64,000 nucleotides of DNA from Hirudinaria manillensis (GCA_034509925.1 CM067526.1:6769001-6833000), one strand, 5' to 3'. Positions 11,062 to 24,722 are shown, numbered from the stretch's first letter. Translations and numbers: made by a program. Notes: a model not told the origin generated them from the sequence alone.

Positions 11062-11680
11062 ATGTCTTCCAGAGATGGTTGTCTTTTTGAATATTTGTTT
11101 TAAATTTTTGCATATATAGTATTAAATTGTGCCCGTTAGCGAGTTTTGTCGTGAACGCTGCATGTTTATGTAGATTAAAATTTAATGAGTCTCCTTGCAA
11201 ATAATGCACCGAATTTTGGCGAATGCTAATGTTTTACTAACAACTATTTGAATAGGTGGAAAAAAGAAGCCCCTGAAGGCACCAAAGAAAGAGAAGAAAG
11301 AATTAGATGAGGTTTGTAATTTGTCATGCTTGGAGTAAAATTTGTCAAGTGCAAATATTTTGCGGAACGTCGATTTGTTACATGTTAAATAGCTTAAATA
11401 GTGAATAAATCATCTCAAAGTGAAACATGATAGTGTTTTATGATATATCAGTACATTAATTGAATTTGATCTTTGCTTTTCTCAGAATGACATGGAATTC
11501 AAACAAAAGCTAAAAGAGCAACAGAAAGCTCTTGAAGAGGCAAAAGCTAAGGCTGCTGGGAAGGGTCCAATTGGTGAGCATTCAATATTGTCTTTTAATC
11601 CCAAAAAATTGTTCAAATTACAAAAATTTTCATTTGTTTGTTTAGGTCAAGGAAATAAGAAAATTACAGGGAAGAAATGA
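11062..11680 (+). CDS. TMA7: Translation machinery-associated protein 7
   Basis: Four exons: 11062-11077, 11256-11311, 11486-11573 and 11646-11680. GT-AG junctions and phases join to exactly 64 aa, the usual length of the family. The protein starts MSSRDGGKKKPLKAPKK, continues with EFKQKLKEQQKALEEAKAKA and then AAGKGPI, and ends KKITGKK, which is the diagnostic TMA7 (CCDC72) layout: basic N-terminus, short acidic-amphipathic helix, AGKGP, lysine-rich end. Yeast Tma7 associates with ribosomes; the precise role in animals is little known. The small exons hide the gene from a simple ORF scan. AATAAA at 11747-11752 is the likely poly(A) signal. By the duplication model the left unit has lost its TMA7, so this is the only copy here. 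Confidence 0.96.
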
Positions 11681-11746
11681 GTTGTCCTGTCTTAGCTCTA
11701 TTTGAACTCATTGTTGCATTAGGATTTCTTTTGTTATGCCTTCATA

Positions 11747-11752
11747 AATAAA
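11747..11752 (+). terminator. Poly(A) signal of TMA7
   Basis: AATAAA 67 bp after the TMA7 stop codon. Confidence 0.7.
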
Positions 11753-13570
11753 TTTAAAATATTCCTTTGCTCAAAAGTATTCCTTTCCTGCAAATGCATT
11801 GCAAAACTTTGTTAATGTTTTATAGAGGTTTGAATTGTAGGATTTCTGATATGATGTGCTTGTTCTGAGAGCAAATTTAGATGTTTGTCAACCAGTTGCT
11901 TTTGGGGATGTTGCGGGCTGCATATTGCTGTTGATCAGTTTCGGAGGATTTGGTTGAGGTTGTTTATATGTGGTGACTCTATCATTGGAGAGTAGGCAAA
12001 GTTGGAAAGTTCTAATGGAGTTAAATAGAAGAAATGAGATATGATTATTTGCCACAAGCACCTTTGTGACTGAGATCACAATGTGAATTCGAAGCATGAT
12101 TTTGCCGTAAAATTTTGATGTCGTTCGGCTTTTACGAGGTCCTGATATCGCTATTTGAGTGTCCAGCTGGGAGACATCGGGGAATCCGGTTGTGAGTTTT
12201 GAGGTGGCTACAGCGGCCGTTGCGGTAGAGGAGTGAGCTGCATTTATGAGATATGGAAGAGTTGATAAGGGAAAGATAAGCCTTTCGTGGGGACATACAA
12301 GCAGATCTTAATAGGCCATTAGCAACAGTAGATGAATGATTTCTGCCTCGCTTAATTCCCGAGTTATTATTCCTACATCGCTAGTGATAGTAAATTCTTG
12401 ACGTTTCAATGAAATGAAAACGGTGCTTATGCGTCCCATGCTCTAGTGCACTTGTCTATTCAAAGTGCTTCGAGCAATTAAAAAAATGTCATTTGGATTA
12501 TAAATTGCTTTCGATTTCAATATTACTTTAGTAAAGTTATAGTTTAACGTGAGCGCCGCCAAATAATTCATTATACACTAAGATTCAAGCTCTTGGCTAG
12601 CTTGACTAGCGCTGACTTTTTCTGAGATCAAATAAAATGTCTCGTCAGATAAGGGAACCTGCGCTCACATGCCACCCTTGACGAACAAGCCCCAAGAGGA
12701 AGGAGATATGGGCGCATGACATGGCAGCAGAAATGTTAGAACATTTGTTTTTCTAACTGATTTAATTCGAACATATTTTAAATTGCACTGATGATGGCAT
12801 ACATCAATTCTGATTGACATTGACAACACGAGGGGTTACAGCTCCCGGGTTCAAAGTTCACCTCTTCACCCAACCCTTAATAAAGTTTGGACTTTAAACC
12901 TGTCCAATACATTATGCACTAAGTCATCTTAACACCGAAATTGAGTTTGGGAGGGTTTGTTTTATGCGGAAGAGGAGGAGGAAGAAGAAGAAGAAGATGA
13001 GGGTGTTGATTGTAAATATTTAGGGCAAATGAACTCCAACTAATGCATAAAATAATATCTTGAGACTAAGATATTTTTAAAATATTAAACAACCAAAATA
13101 TTTAGAACATCGGAAATTATTCACAATAAAGTCTTGGGTTAAAAAAAATTTAAAAAAAATACGTTGAAACACTTTAGAGTAAAAAGAACGTCATGGTCAA
13201 CGCTGCAAAACCCAATGTTGCCATAGCAACAGGAAGAGTCCATTACGAGAAGAGGTGTGTGCAGGTTGAAATGATAAAAAATCTTTTATTCACTTCGCAC
13301 CAACCGTGAAAGAGCCATAAATGCCATCAACCATGACTTATTTGAGGACGATAACAGAGGGATGGAAGAATGGGAAACGGGATATGACGTCATTCAAGGG
13401 TTCTGGCAATTTCCGTGATGCAACGACATCTGTTGAAAGTAGCCCAAAATTGACCTGCATTTTCGAACATTTATGTAATGTTTTCTTGGTTAAATTTAAC
13501 AATATAATGCAACTAATTGTTATTGTTATAAATAAATTCAATTTTTCCAGTTAAATTTATTTGGGAATCG
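11753..13570. other. Intergenic, no gene seen; contains X-box and CRE palindromes
   Basis: No exon with convincing boundaries. Notable sites are a perfect RFX X-box at 13217-13230, a TGACGTCA octamer at 13385-13392 and a purine-rich GAGGAA tract near 12970-13000. Confidence 0.5.
13217..13230. promoter_or_regulatory. Perfect X-box (RFX site), GTTGCCATAGCAAC
   Basis: Matches RYYNYYATRRNRAC at every position and is almost a perfect inverted repeat. RFX factors bind such sites and often drive ciliary genes. No gene start is recognised nearby, so activity is unknown. Confidence 0.5.
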
Positions 13571-14038
13571 GTAATATAATATAATATAATATAATATAAT
13601 ATAATATAATATAATATAATATAATATAATATAATATAATATAATATAATATAATATAATATAATATAATATAATTAATATATATAATATAATATAATAT
13701 AATATATAATATAATATAATATAATATAATATAATATAATATAATATAATATAATATAATATAATATAATATAATATAATATAATATAATATAATATAAT
13801 ATAACATAATATATATAATAAAATATAATATAATATAATATAATATAATATAATATAATATAATATAATATAATATAATATAATATAATATAATATAATA
13901 TAATATAATATAATATAATATAATATAATAATATAATATAATATAATATAATATAATATAATATAACATAATATAATAATAACATAATATAATATAATAT
14001 AATATAATATAATATAATATAATATAATATAATATAAT
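13571..14038. repeat. (TAATA)n pentanucleotide array
   Basis: About 470 bp of near-pure TAATA units, with a few phase shifts and single-base variants. All overlapping reading frames of tyrosine, isoleucine and leucine are artefacts of the repeat. A second array of the same unit lies at 43912-44213. Confidence 0.98.
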
Positions 14039-14937
14039 CATTAAACATTTTAAAGCCTAAATTATTTGAAATTACCTAAGATATACGGGCAAATTTATAT
14101 CCAGAAAAAATCGCATTTTATGGCATTAATATGACAATTTTATGTTATTGATGTAAATACAAATTATTGTTCCTGTAATTGGATGACTTTAATAATGTTT
14201 TTTGTATATTTAATATTTATTTGGTCTGAAAATAAGATGTGAAAGAAATTCGATTGCTTGCCATCACCACACGAGCGTGGAAATATAATTATCAGAGTAA
14301 TTTGCACAGATCTCACTGAATAATATATTTTTTTAAGGATAATATTTCAATGGAACAGCATCATTGGTCAGCGATATAGATGTGTGTGTTCATTTAAGAC
14401 ACGAGAATAGAAGCAAATTGAAATGATTATTGATTGACTGAAGAAGAAAAAGGAAGTTTATTTTTTAAAGGGTTCATTGAAAATTCATAATCCTCTCCGG
14501 CAACTTCTCAAATTTATATGCAACTCACGAGAGGGTCTCATTTCTTTATGGACCCAAGTTTCAAAGCCTGCATTTGTCTCGGAACTTGGAGAGGAACTAC
14601 TTTTTTTTTCGCACTTCATGTATTCCTCCGCCAACTGTTATTTATCACCATGTCCAAGTCTTCCGAGACAGAAACTGTAGTTGAGAAGGCAAATAACATT
14701 TCCATGAGTAAATAGTGCGGTTTTTATTTCTCTCTTTCTATAAAAATATAAATATTTGTATGCATTTTTATTTTTTATTTTTTAATTATTGTTTTTATTA
14801 TTTCTATAAAAGTTAAATTAATGTGCACAAAGTTTCTTAGTTACTGTTGTCGATAAGACTGTAATATATGCAGTATAATTGATAACGTTTTAAATAAGAT
14901 AATTGCAAGAATATTTTGAATTACATTTAACATTCAT

Positions 14938-15033
14938 AAATTTGAAAATTCATAAATTATCATAAATTCATAAATTATCATAAATTCATAAATTATCATA
15001 AATTCATAAATTATCATAAATTCATAAATTATC
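14938..15033. repeat. 18-bp minisatellite (TTCATAAATTATCATAAA)
   Basis: About five head-to-tail units with almost no divergence. Confidence 0.9.
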
Positions 15034-15157
15034 ACACAATTTTATATAAAATGAGTAGCAGTTCTAAATCCTAATTACAAGTGTACTTCAACTGCACTTC
15101 TTATAAACTTTCAATATTTTATAAAACTTTTTCACAATTACGTACTGTAATAATAAT

Positions 15158-15245
<88 letters not shown>

Positions 15246-15250
15246 AATAA

Positions 15251-15398
15251 TGAGAAAATAAATAAAAACAGCTATAAATAATAATAATAATATTAATGAT
15301 AGTAATAATAATTATTAATATTATTATTAATATTAAAATTCTAATAATAATAATAATAATATTATTATGATTTATAGCTGTGGTTATTTATTTTCTCA
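15251..15398. repeat. Imperfect inverted repeat (fold-back) in AAT-rich DNA
   Basis: The arm beginning TGAGAAAATAAATA...CAGCTATAAAT (15251-15280) is repeated in reverse complement at about 15368-15398, with AAT/ATT runs between. It could form a long hairpin and may be a decayed fold-back or MITE-like element. Confidence 0.6.
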
Positions 15399-15955
15399 AA
15401 TTTTCCTTGACACGACTTGCAACGTCTACGGATGGAAATGACAACACGGCCGCGTGACTGAAATATTAATTCCCTGAAGTTAAGATTTAATTTTATTTTG
15501 AAATGTAAATAAAATAAAAGTCACAATTATTAATTTAATAAAGGATTTAGCTGGAATAAAAACCTGAACCTAATATTTTCTTATTGTTATGAATATATTA
15601 ATATTTATTATTATTATTATTATTATTATTGAAAATATTTTTTAAATGAAATTCTACGTTTCCTGAATTTCATATATGACGGCAGAATTGCGTGCTTCTG
15701 TTTTATTTTGAGTGAAAATTGTCAAAAAGGGAAAACCGATTTTGAGGAAATATAATTATTATTCACAATTCTGTTAAAATAATAAATCGTACGTGGGCTG
15801 AAAGTGTCTTTCAAATGATTTTAAAATCTCGAATTTCAAAAATTTAAGTTCAAATTTCATTTTTTTGAGGTTTTATTTAACAAATGTTTATTTGACATAA
15901 TTGAAGTAATTTGAGATCAGCTGTTTTATGTCTTCTCAAGAGCATCAGAATGTGG

Positions 15956-16035
15956 ATGGGTTGATGGATGAATGGATGGATGGATGAATGGATGAATGAA
16001 TGGATGAATGGATGGATGGATGGATGGGTGGATGG
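15956..16035. repeat. (GGAT)n array
   Basis: Tetranucleotide GGAT/GAAT units over about 80 bp. The minus-strand HPSIHPSI frame is a product of the repeat. Confidence 0.9.
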
Positions 16036-16280
16036 AAATGGAAAGAAAAGGATGCAAAAAGGAGAGGGTGACTACATATAAGCTCTGCCTGTTTAGATCC
16101 TTCTTTTTCTTCAAATATTCAAGCATTCAAGTGAGGTTTTGATTCAATTCGTTTTCATCTTGTCAATCAGTCATCATCATCATCGTCATCGTCATCATCG
16201 ACCTAGTCATTCGATGCCAATTTGATAGATAACCGATGAAAATGTTAGTGAGGCAAAAATTATAATTATCTAATTATAAT

Positions 16281-17730
16281 ATAATTATAATTATCGGTAA
16301 TTATAACAATTAAGAATAAAAATAACCTAAAATTTGAAACAAATATGACAATTACGTTGTTAAACAATGTAAATCATAGAATACGAATTCATTGCGATAC
16401 AATATGCACTAAAATTGAGGTTGAATTTTAGCCCGATTAAACTTTCTGCTATAATAATAATAATTATTATTATGACTATTTAATATTAGTTACAATAATA
16501 ATAATAATAAAAGTTACTTAAAAATAATTATAATTATAATTATATTATATTGTAAAATAAAATATAATGATGGTTATTGTTAAAATTATTATGTTATAAT
16601 TGCTGTAATGATAATAATAATATTTATTATTATTGTTATGATTAATTATCATAATTAATTAATGTTATTATTTGTTTAAACTCTAAATTTAAAGTAAACA
16701 AATGGAAATTGAAAGTTTGGCGGAAAATGTTCGAGGAAGTAAAAACCAACAGGATGGAGAGATACAAAACAGGTTTCAAGAATTGGTGAAAGAGTTACAA
16801 GTAGACATCAACACACGAAACATTCTATGTTTATAAATTGATTTCATTTTATAATAAAAGATTTAAATTATGAATTTCTGTCGAAAATCGTCACAGAATG
16901 AAAGTTACCAATAAAATGTTATGCAAGACATAAATCCAAAGTTTGGAAAACATGATTTAATGCAAAATGTTTAAAATTCCGGAAATAATAACATTCGATT
17001 GCATTTAAATTTCATTTCATATCTTTGTTTTAATAAAAACAATCGTCAGAAACAAATCTTTCTCTGAAATAAATTTTCAAATAAAACTTAATCTGACGGC
17101 AAAATTGAAATATGAAAATAAAAAGAGGCGAAGTAAAAAGTCGGAATGAATTAAAATGGAATTAATCATTTTTATGGAATAAATGTGCAAAATAAGAACG
17201 AAATAAAGGGTCATAATTCTGATTAATCCCGCATCCTTTGGTCCGAGCAGGTGAAAATCTGGGAAGACCCGGAAAATGTCAAAGGTTAAACCAAGTTTAT
17301 TACGCGTCCCCTGCACGTGCTCGTAATCCATGTTCAGTGAAGCGTGAACTTTTGATCGAATCAGGATTCATTTCCGATCTCACGTGGTTCTCTTTGAAGA
17401 ACTTTCAAAATGTTTGCAACAATGGAATGCATTTCTGCTCCTATTTTTAATTACAAAGCTTTCTCAGGTCTGAAAGGGATTACTTGCCATGTAATATATA
17501 AATAATATAAATTATATATAATATTTAATTATAATAATTGTATAATATATGATATAAATCATTTTAATATTAATCATAATTTAATATAACGCCGCACCAC
17601 TTCTATTTGTTATTTGTTCCATTTGAAAACTTACTTTTTGGAATAAATAATAAATAAATTATGAAAAAATATTAAGTTACCAGAAATTGGAATTCAGAAC
17701 GGAGGCGCCTCAGAATCTCTATAATATAAA
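16281..17730. repeat. Block X, copy 2 (sister of 3821-5256)
   Basis: Nearly identical to 3821-5256, with scattered substitutions and indels (for example about 17 extra bases near 17018). It ends at the shared ATAATATAAA and is followed at once by a GATGAC microsatellite. No gene is supported. Confidence 0.92.
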
Positions 17731-20700
17731 TGATGACGATGATGATGATGATGATGATTATTATTACTTTATTTCAAGGAATTCTTCAGGAATTACTTAA
17801 AATTGTTAGATTTAAGCATTAATAAATAAATTAATAAATGAAATGCAAATAAATATTTCAATCATTTCACGACCGAGTAATTGAAATCAGATGGAAGCAC
17901 ATTCGAATGGAAAAATTAATTTGTTCGAAGCAATGGTGAGTTTGGCGAGGATGACGACGACGATGATGGCAATGATAATGATATCGTTGAGTGGTGGTGC
18001 TGATGACGATGGAAGACGATAAATGATCGATTAAAATGTCCAAAAGATTAAGCCCAGCCTTGGAATGGAGGGAGGAGTTACAGGAGAACAACAATCTATC
18101 ACGTGACCAATGTCCGATGAACATCCGACTTGTTTCTTTTATTTCGATTTCCATCCTTCCATCTTTCCATTGCAACACGAAAGGAAATAATAATTGCTGT
18201 TGTTATTATAAAAATAATTAATTAAATATTAATAATATTATTAATACAATAATAACAACAAGAAATATGATTTGTAGTTAGCAAGTGATGGCGTTGATGA
18301 TGATGTAATTGATACTGGTATTGATAAAACTGATTAAAATATTTTTAAGTTTATTTGGTTTGAAGGATGATTCACGTTTGGAGACTCACATTGTAGTGTT
18401 GAAATTATTTCGATTATATTTGTATTTTATAAAATAATTTTTTAAAATCTATAAGTTAATAAATGAAATTTGTCGCATCATTTATGGCTCCATTAATATA
18501 ATTATTTCTAATAATTATAAATATTAAAAATATTAATCCATGATAATTATTGGTTCCAACAAAATTAAATATATGTAATATTTATCATAATAACATCCAA
18601 CTATAGCGCTATTTTTAATTATTCCTAACGACAAAGAATGGTGAAATATAGGTTGACCTTGGCATTCCGAGTAACATAATCTAGAATGATGTCTCCACTC
18701 CATAGCATTATACGTATTTATGACCACATAGTAATAACAACAACAACAATAAAAATAATAAAATAATAATAATAATAATAACTTTAATAATATTATATTA
18801 TTTTATCGATATTTTTACACTAGAAAATAAAATAGTTATTAACGATTATTCTTTTCCTCGATTATATTTTTGTTCAACTTTAGTTGGTAATTGAAAATAT
18901 AATATAAAATATATCTAACATTAAATTTAAATAATATAAAATATAAATAACATTAAATTTAAATAATATAAAATATAAATATAATTGAAAAGTAATAGGC
19001 GTTCGTTTGTATTTAAATAAGCATTACAGACATTTTGGGATGCTGATGAATTAAACTAATTTTATTATTTTGGAAATTATTATTTTATTTATTTGATAAT
19101 TCATAAATAAATAAATTAATTATTTAATCTAAGCGTAATTTATAAATAAAAGTAAAAAATCGCATATTGTTTTTCCGGTATTAAAATTGTAATAATATCA
19201 TTCATACAATTTCACAAATGTCTTATGTAATAATCTTAATTTAAGTAATTTAATATTTTAACGTTTTGAAATATATTGAATGTTAATTAACCTGAAGATA
19301 AATAATTTGAAAAGACTGGAAATTGAAGATTAATTCAGAAAATATCAATCACTTCATATATCCATAACTTCATATCACTTCATATATCACTCTGTGGACA
19401 TTCATTATAGTAAATAACAATAGCGGCGTATAAACAAGACAATTTATCATTTTCATTCCTCCGCCCTTCCATCCATCTATCATCATTCTTCGATAACTCA
19501 GATGGGCCGACAGTGATGGGCTTTTTATGGTTCTTTGAAATGGTCAAGAAGTCTTTGTGGTCTCCAGTTATATGTTCTTAATGTTGGCAGCCCTCAAAAA
19601 TGGAATCTCCCAAGTTGTCCCGTGCTGTACTCCCCTAAGAGATCGTTGGTATTGTCCACTTTTGGCGTTGTCACGTTCTACATTTTTGTTCCATTAATGA
19701 GTATTTGTTTAAAAAATAATTACCTGTCACAACTCGTTGCTATTTATATTTATAGAAAATTATTTTATAATTATTATATTTATAGAAAATTATCTTATAA
19801 TTATCTGAAAATTATAGTAATTCTAATACGATGTGTTTTATAAAATCTAAAATATAAAAGGAATTAATCAAATTTTGTCTGAAATGTTTTGTTTTTAAAT
19901 AATTTTTTTAAGGCGAATTTTTAAGATTCAAATTTAAAATCTAAACAGTTTCCATGACTTGTCAAACGTCTGCACATCACTGCCGAAGAATTTGTTGTAA
20001 ATGAGTGACGTCACTGATGAATTGATGATGCTGATGAATGACGTCGTCAAAATTTGAAAAACAGGGATGTGTTTTTTTTTAAATTAAGAACTGCAAAAGA
20101 AGAAAAAAGTAACAGAAGAATTATCAAAAGTAAATTTTGAAATATTAAAAGTAGAATTATTAAAAAGTACTCACTGAAAGTACTAAGTGAGTACTAAGTG
20201 TAGGAATCTATTGTAGCGTCAAATGCATGAGAAAAAAACTGAAAGTGGTATATGGAACGAACGAACGAACGAACGAACGAAGGAACGAACGAAGGAACGA
20301 ACGAACGAACGAACGAATGAATGAATGAAAACATCTCAATGGAAACTGGTTACTTTATTATTTTCATAATTTCTGATTTTATTTTTTAGATTTATGAATA
20401 ATTCTCTTCTTTCTTAAATTCGAAAGAACTTTGATATTATTGCAAAAATATATAAATAAACTTTGACACATAATATATTGGAAAATAATTTCAATTTGAA
20501 TTTAATTAGAGCGGAATTTTATAAAAAAAAAACAAATTATTTTCATATTTCTAACATTTCATCAAATGTGACCAGATAAAAAGATTTATGACTCCACATT
20601 TTTCAAATTTAATATAATTTAAATTAATTTACAACAACCACGGAATAACCCTGCCAGATGTGACACTACAACTGAGCAACCTAATACTATTGCTATTACT

Positions 20701-21060
20701 GATAATTGAAAATATTAACCTCCATAAATAATAATAATAACAAATAACAATAACAAAAAACAAAAATAATAATAGTAACAAATGAAATAAAAATAGCAAA
20801 TAAAATAATAATAATAATAATAATAATAATAACGATAAAATAAAAATAATAACGACAAAACAAAAATAATTTTGTGAACAGAAACAATTTCCATAATATT
20901 GCTCCAATTGTAAACTTATAAATTGCTTATAACAACATAACGTTATATTACGTAATATTATAGATTGCATAATTTATGAGGCGCATTATATTATGACGTC
21001 TTGATGACTTTAAAATAAAAAATAATCTCAACATTTTATAATTTGAATATTTAAATTTTT
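17731..21060. other. Gene-poor repeat-rich region
   Basis: No exon is supported. Contents include GAT/GAC microsatellites (17731-17760, 17945-18010), AT-rich stretches, a short direct repeat series at 18895-18980, a TGACGTCA octamer at 20006-20013 and the CGAA array at 20256-20329. Confidence 0.5.
20256..20329. repeat. (CGAA)n array
   Basis: Tetranucleotide ACGA repeats grading into ATGA. The array is CpG-rich in otherwise AT-rich DNA. Confidence 0.92.
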
Positions 21061-21310
21061 CCAGACTTCCGAATATAGAACGACACGTAGTCGCGTGTGT
21101 GGTCAGACCACCCACCGCCAAGCGACATTAATTGACACTAAATATGACGTCATCAACACAAGCGGTCGTGACGTCATCAATCTCCATGCGAGCCTCCGTC
21201 CGAACATCATTCCACTTCCGGTGATGGCACTTCCTCATTAGCGCCATCCAGCGTCATTGAGTTCGTCGGATTGCTTCGCTGCTTAAGTTATCAATCTTCA
21301 TTCAATCGAC
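21061..21310. promoter_or_regulatory. GC-richer island with two CRE palindromes
   Basis: About 250 bp clearly richer in G, C and CpG than its surroundings, with TGACGTCA at 21145-21152 and 21169-21176, exactly 24 bp apart. TGACGTCA is the consensus for CREB/ATF bZIP dimers. No flanking exon is recognised, so this is a candidate enhancer or a promoter of an unseen transcript. Confidence 0.4.
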
Positions 21311-21649
21311 TTCTTTTCTTGAAAACATTTTAATAACATTATTATTATTATTATTATTATTATTGTAAAATGGTATTAAATATTTGAATAGTCCAACTGG
21401 AATGTTATTATCGGTATTAAAATATATATTATTATAAATAATAATAATAATAATAATAATAATATGCATTAGACGTGAAATTAATAAATAAAGAACATAT
21501 CAGAAAACATTTATCTTCATAAAGAAGGTGTTGATGATGATTTATGCTTAATTTCTCGAAAAGTCAGGAAAATAATATTTTGATAAGAGGCATTTATCAC
21601 CAAACTATTAAAAGCATCATTATCAGCATAGTCGTCTGTTGGTTAAAAT

Positions 21650-21750
21650 CATCATCATCATCATCATCGTCATCGTCATCATCATCATCATCATCGTCAT
21701 CGTCATCGTCATCATCATCATCATCATCGTCGTCGTCGTCATCATCATCA
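21650..21750. repeat. (ATC/GTC)n trinucleotide array
   Basis: About 100 bp of ATC and GTC units. It reads as poly-Ser on plus and poly-Asp on minus, neither credible as protein. Confidence 0.95.
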
Positions 21751-22705
21751 GCACCGCCACAGGAGGTAATTATCAGCACCATCATTCTTACACCTAATAT
21801 AAGCTAACTCGATTAAAGTTTTTCCTAAGATTGATTGATGGCTTGGAGAAGAAAAGAAACTCTTTGATACTGCCATGAAATGCCCTATCTTTCTGGAGCT
21901 TCATTTCCGGTTAAACTCTGATTAATAATTTTATCTCAGTTTCTTTTTAAAAATATTGGAGGATTAAATAAATAATTAAAAAGAATAATAATTTATTTCA
22001 TCCCATAATTAATTTAATAAATAATTAAAATGAATATTAATTTATTTAAAATTAATAGAATTTATATTATTAAATAAGTAGTAATATTATTTATATTATT
22101 ATTCGATAAAAATTATAATTTATTATGATTTAAATAAAACTATATCAATAATCTTTGATTTGAATCCAGCTATCAGGTCAACTATCAAATAATATTGTCA
22201 CTGCCTGCCATAAACTTTGAACTTTGCGCAATGCACCCTATTGATGAGATTCGAGAGAAATAAAGTCCTTCATGAAATTATTTTTAAGAAATTGTTTTGT
22301 AAATACTGAAAAATTAAAATCTTCAATAAATTTATATTTTTTGGGACTTCTAAGTCCAAGAGTTTGCGATAAAATGCATCTGCTTTTGTGGCGGGAAATC
22401 ATGAAATATTGGAACGAACCAAACGATGCAGACGACTTTATCTCACGAGTTGTTCTGATACAACGCTTTCCATGGAAGCCTTTTTAATTGCCCTGTTTTT
22501 GTTTATCTTAAAATATTAAAATAAATATTAATTTAAATATTAATTTAAATTTTAAATGCCATTTTTTATGTTTTGAAGCTTTTGAAGTTCCTCATGTTCA
22601 TCCAGCCTTTTGAATTGAGAGCATCGTAATCGTCACTTTTAGAATGGCATCATCGTCATCGTCATAATCCTTATCGTCGTCGTCATAGTCGTCATCATCA
22701 TCATC

Positions 22706-22736
<31 letters not shown>

Positions 22737-23094
22737 GCGCATCCATGGTCGTCATAAAACTGATGACTTAATTATCTCCTGCACAACTTTTCATCCTGGT
22801 ATTTGTTCTTAACTTAGTGACGTCAGAGATGACGTAGAACTGACCATAAGTCATCAACGTGGCTCAATTAATGCTTTTAATGTATAAAAAAAATAGTTCA
22901 TTAATTCTCCTGGATAAATTAAACGTTGATTTTTAAAATATCCTTTGTGCATTAATTCAATTTTTACATTAATTACAACTATACCAAATAATCTCATCAG
23001 GTAAAAATCATCAGTTGCAGTGAAATTACTATTTAATTACATTCGATTGTCTGAAATGATAAATTAATAATAAGTAAAATATTTGATTTAAACT

Positions 23095-23235
23095 TCCGTA
23101 CAAACGGCTATAATAGGAGAACAGTCGTAACGTTGCGTGTTCGAAACCCAGCCTGCACCTCCACAAGGGCCTTCGGGGAGTGGCGCTATATAAATGGAAA
23201 AAGCGCCCCTGACGCCATGCATATGGCTCTCCATA
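23095..23235 (+). mobile_element. tRNA-derived SINE-like fragment
   Basis: Contains GTGTTCGAAACCCA (about 23139-23152), close to a Pol III B box, in a GC-richer 140 bp island. It is followed by GGCGCTATATAAATG (23182-23196), a 15-mer that recurs in the hairpin at 46778-46822. A clean A box is not evident, so the element is probably truncated or diverged. Confidence 0.45.
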
Positions 23236-23752
23236 AATCAAACGTATTTACATTTACATCAGGAACGTGTCTGTCGTAACATTATTTAAAATGCAGAGAA
23301 ACAATAATAAATGCAATTTCATTCAGAAACAAACAGACGCGAATACATTTCAATGATCGCCTTTCGTTGAGAGTCTTTGAATTTTATTTTGTTGACATAG
23401 TTACTTTATTATGTGCACGTCTTGTTGTTGTTGGGAATACAGGCGCAATCGTTGTGGTTGTAGTCGTCGTCGACGTTGTTGTTGTTGTCGTTGTTGTTGT
23501 TGCAAAATGGATGCTTTGAATTTATAAATTTCTCGACGACACTTCGCATGCTTTACGACGTTACAACGTTACGATGTTACGATGTGCAATTAACGATTAC
23601 AGACCATTTCTTGTCTTTTTTATATTTTGTTTTCTCAATATTATAATTATTGCATCCAACGTAGGCCTTCATCTTGTAATTAATAAATATTAACAACTTA
23701 TAATATTTAAAACAATAATTTAATTAATACAATTCATTTAACATAAAAATAA

Positions 23753-23783
<31 letters not shown>

Positions 23784-24722
23784 GCTATAATAATCATCAT
23801 TATAATTCTTCTAACACGTCGCATTTAGCTATATTTACCCATAATTTATTGGAAATTATTTCTAAATGGATTTTAATGATCGACCCAGAAACTCTTATAA
23901 AAATTTTATAATATACGAAATTATTTAAACCAGCCAATAAATAGTGACATTAGTTTTATATACATTTGCATAAATTGATATTTATACACGAATTCCATAT
24001 ATTGAGAGATATCATAAGCTAATAATAAATTGATACATGCGATAATATCTCAACATAATAATGTATGTCCTTATAATTGTCTCCACAACGCTCAAAATTA
24101 CCCCCCGAATGACGTCACAAATGACATCACAAATTGAGGCACGGGGGAATAATAAATCTCCCGCCATTGTTTCACTCCATTTGAGCCATTTCCAGTAGGC
24201 AGCCATCTTGCGAGTTCCCAGTGAATCATTCGCTTTGGCTGTCAGAGAATTATTGTTGTTTTTCTGAATCATCTTCATCTTATACCTCCTTCTCATCGTC
24301 GTCGTCGTCGTCGTCACATTCCACGTCATCATCATCATCACCATCGTTGTCATCGTTTTCATTTCCTTCTTCATCAGGGTGGAATGAATTATTTAATTCC
24401 ACGTAATAATTAACATTTCATGACAAATGTCAAGCGTTGAAACAAGATGAAAAAAAAAATCCAACAAGACTCTGTTTACAAGTTACAAGTTAGAAGAATA
24501 ATTATTAATAAATTAGTAAAATTAAAACTAAACTCCATTTTCAAGTGATATTAAAATAATATGAGCATTTGAAGCACACAAGAACTCGTGATAAATAATT
24601 GAGTCGTTGGAAGAAGGGACTGAGTGTGAAAAGTTATTTTAAGAAACGATTTTTTAAGCTCCATAAAGAAATGAAACCCACTTTCTAAGTTGAATACAAG
24701 TTTTGGAAATTGGAGGGAGGTT

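Larger units (their letters stand above)
14039..16280. other. AT-rich intergenic repeats, no gene seen
   Basis: Holds an 18-bp minisatellite (about 14938-15033), AAT arrays with an inverted repeat (15135-15398), and a GGAT array (15956-16035). Small frames at 14477-14715 have no supporting feature. This interval has no counterpart in the left tandem unit. Confidence 0.6.
5257..17730. repeat. Right tandem unit (12.5 kb) of the inferred duplication
   Basis: 5257-7031 should be matched by sequence just left of this window. 7032-10388 matches 1-3820. 10389-16280 has no match in the left unit. 16281-17730 matches 3821-5256. The order is what a single tandem duplication of about 12.5 kb, followed by loss of 5.9 kb from the left unit, would leave. 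Confidence 0.75.

Noticed and set aside
11888..12097. Minus-strand 69-codon ORF downstream of TMA7
   Set aside because: No splice signals, motif or composition supports coding.
13538..14048. Long minus-strand frames of Tyr/Ile/Leu (also at 43865-44275)
   Set aside because: They are the TAATA pentanucleotide read in three frames, with no amino acid complexity.
21544..21807. Poly-Ser (plus) and poly-Asp (minus) reading frames
   Set aside because: Produced by the ATC/GTC array at 21650-21750.
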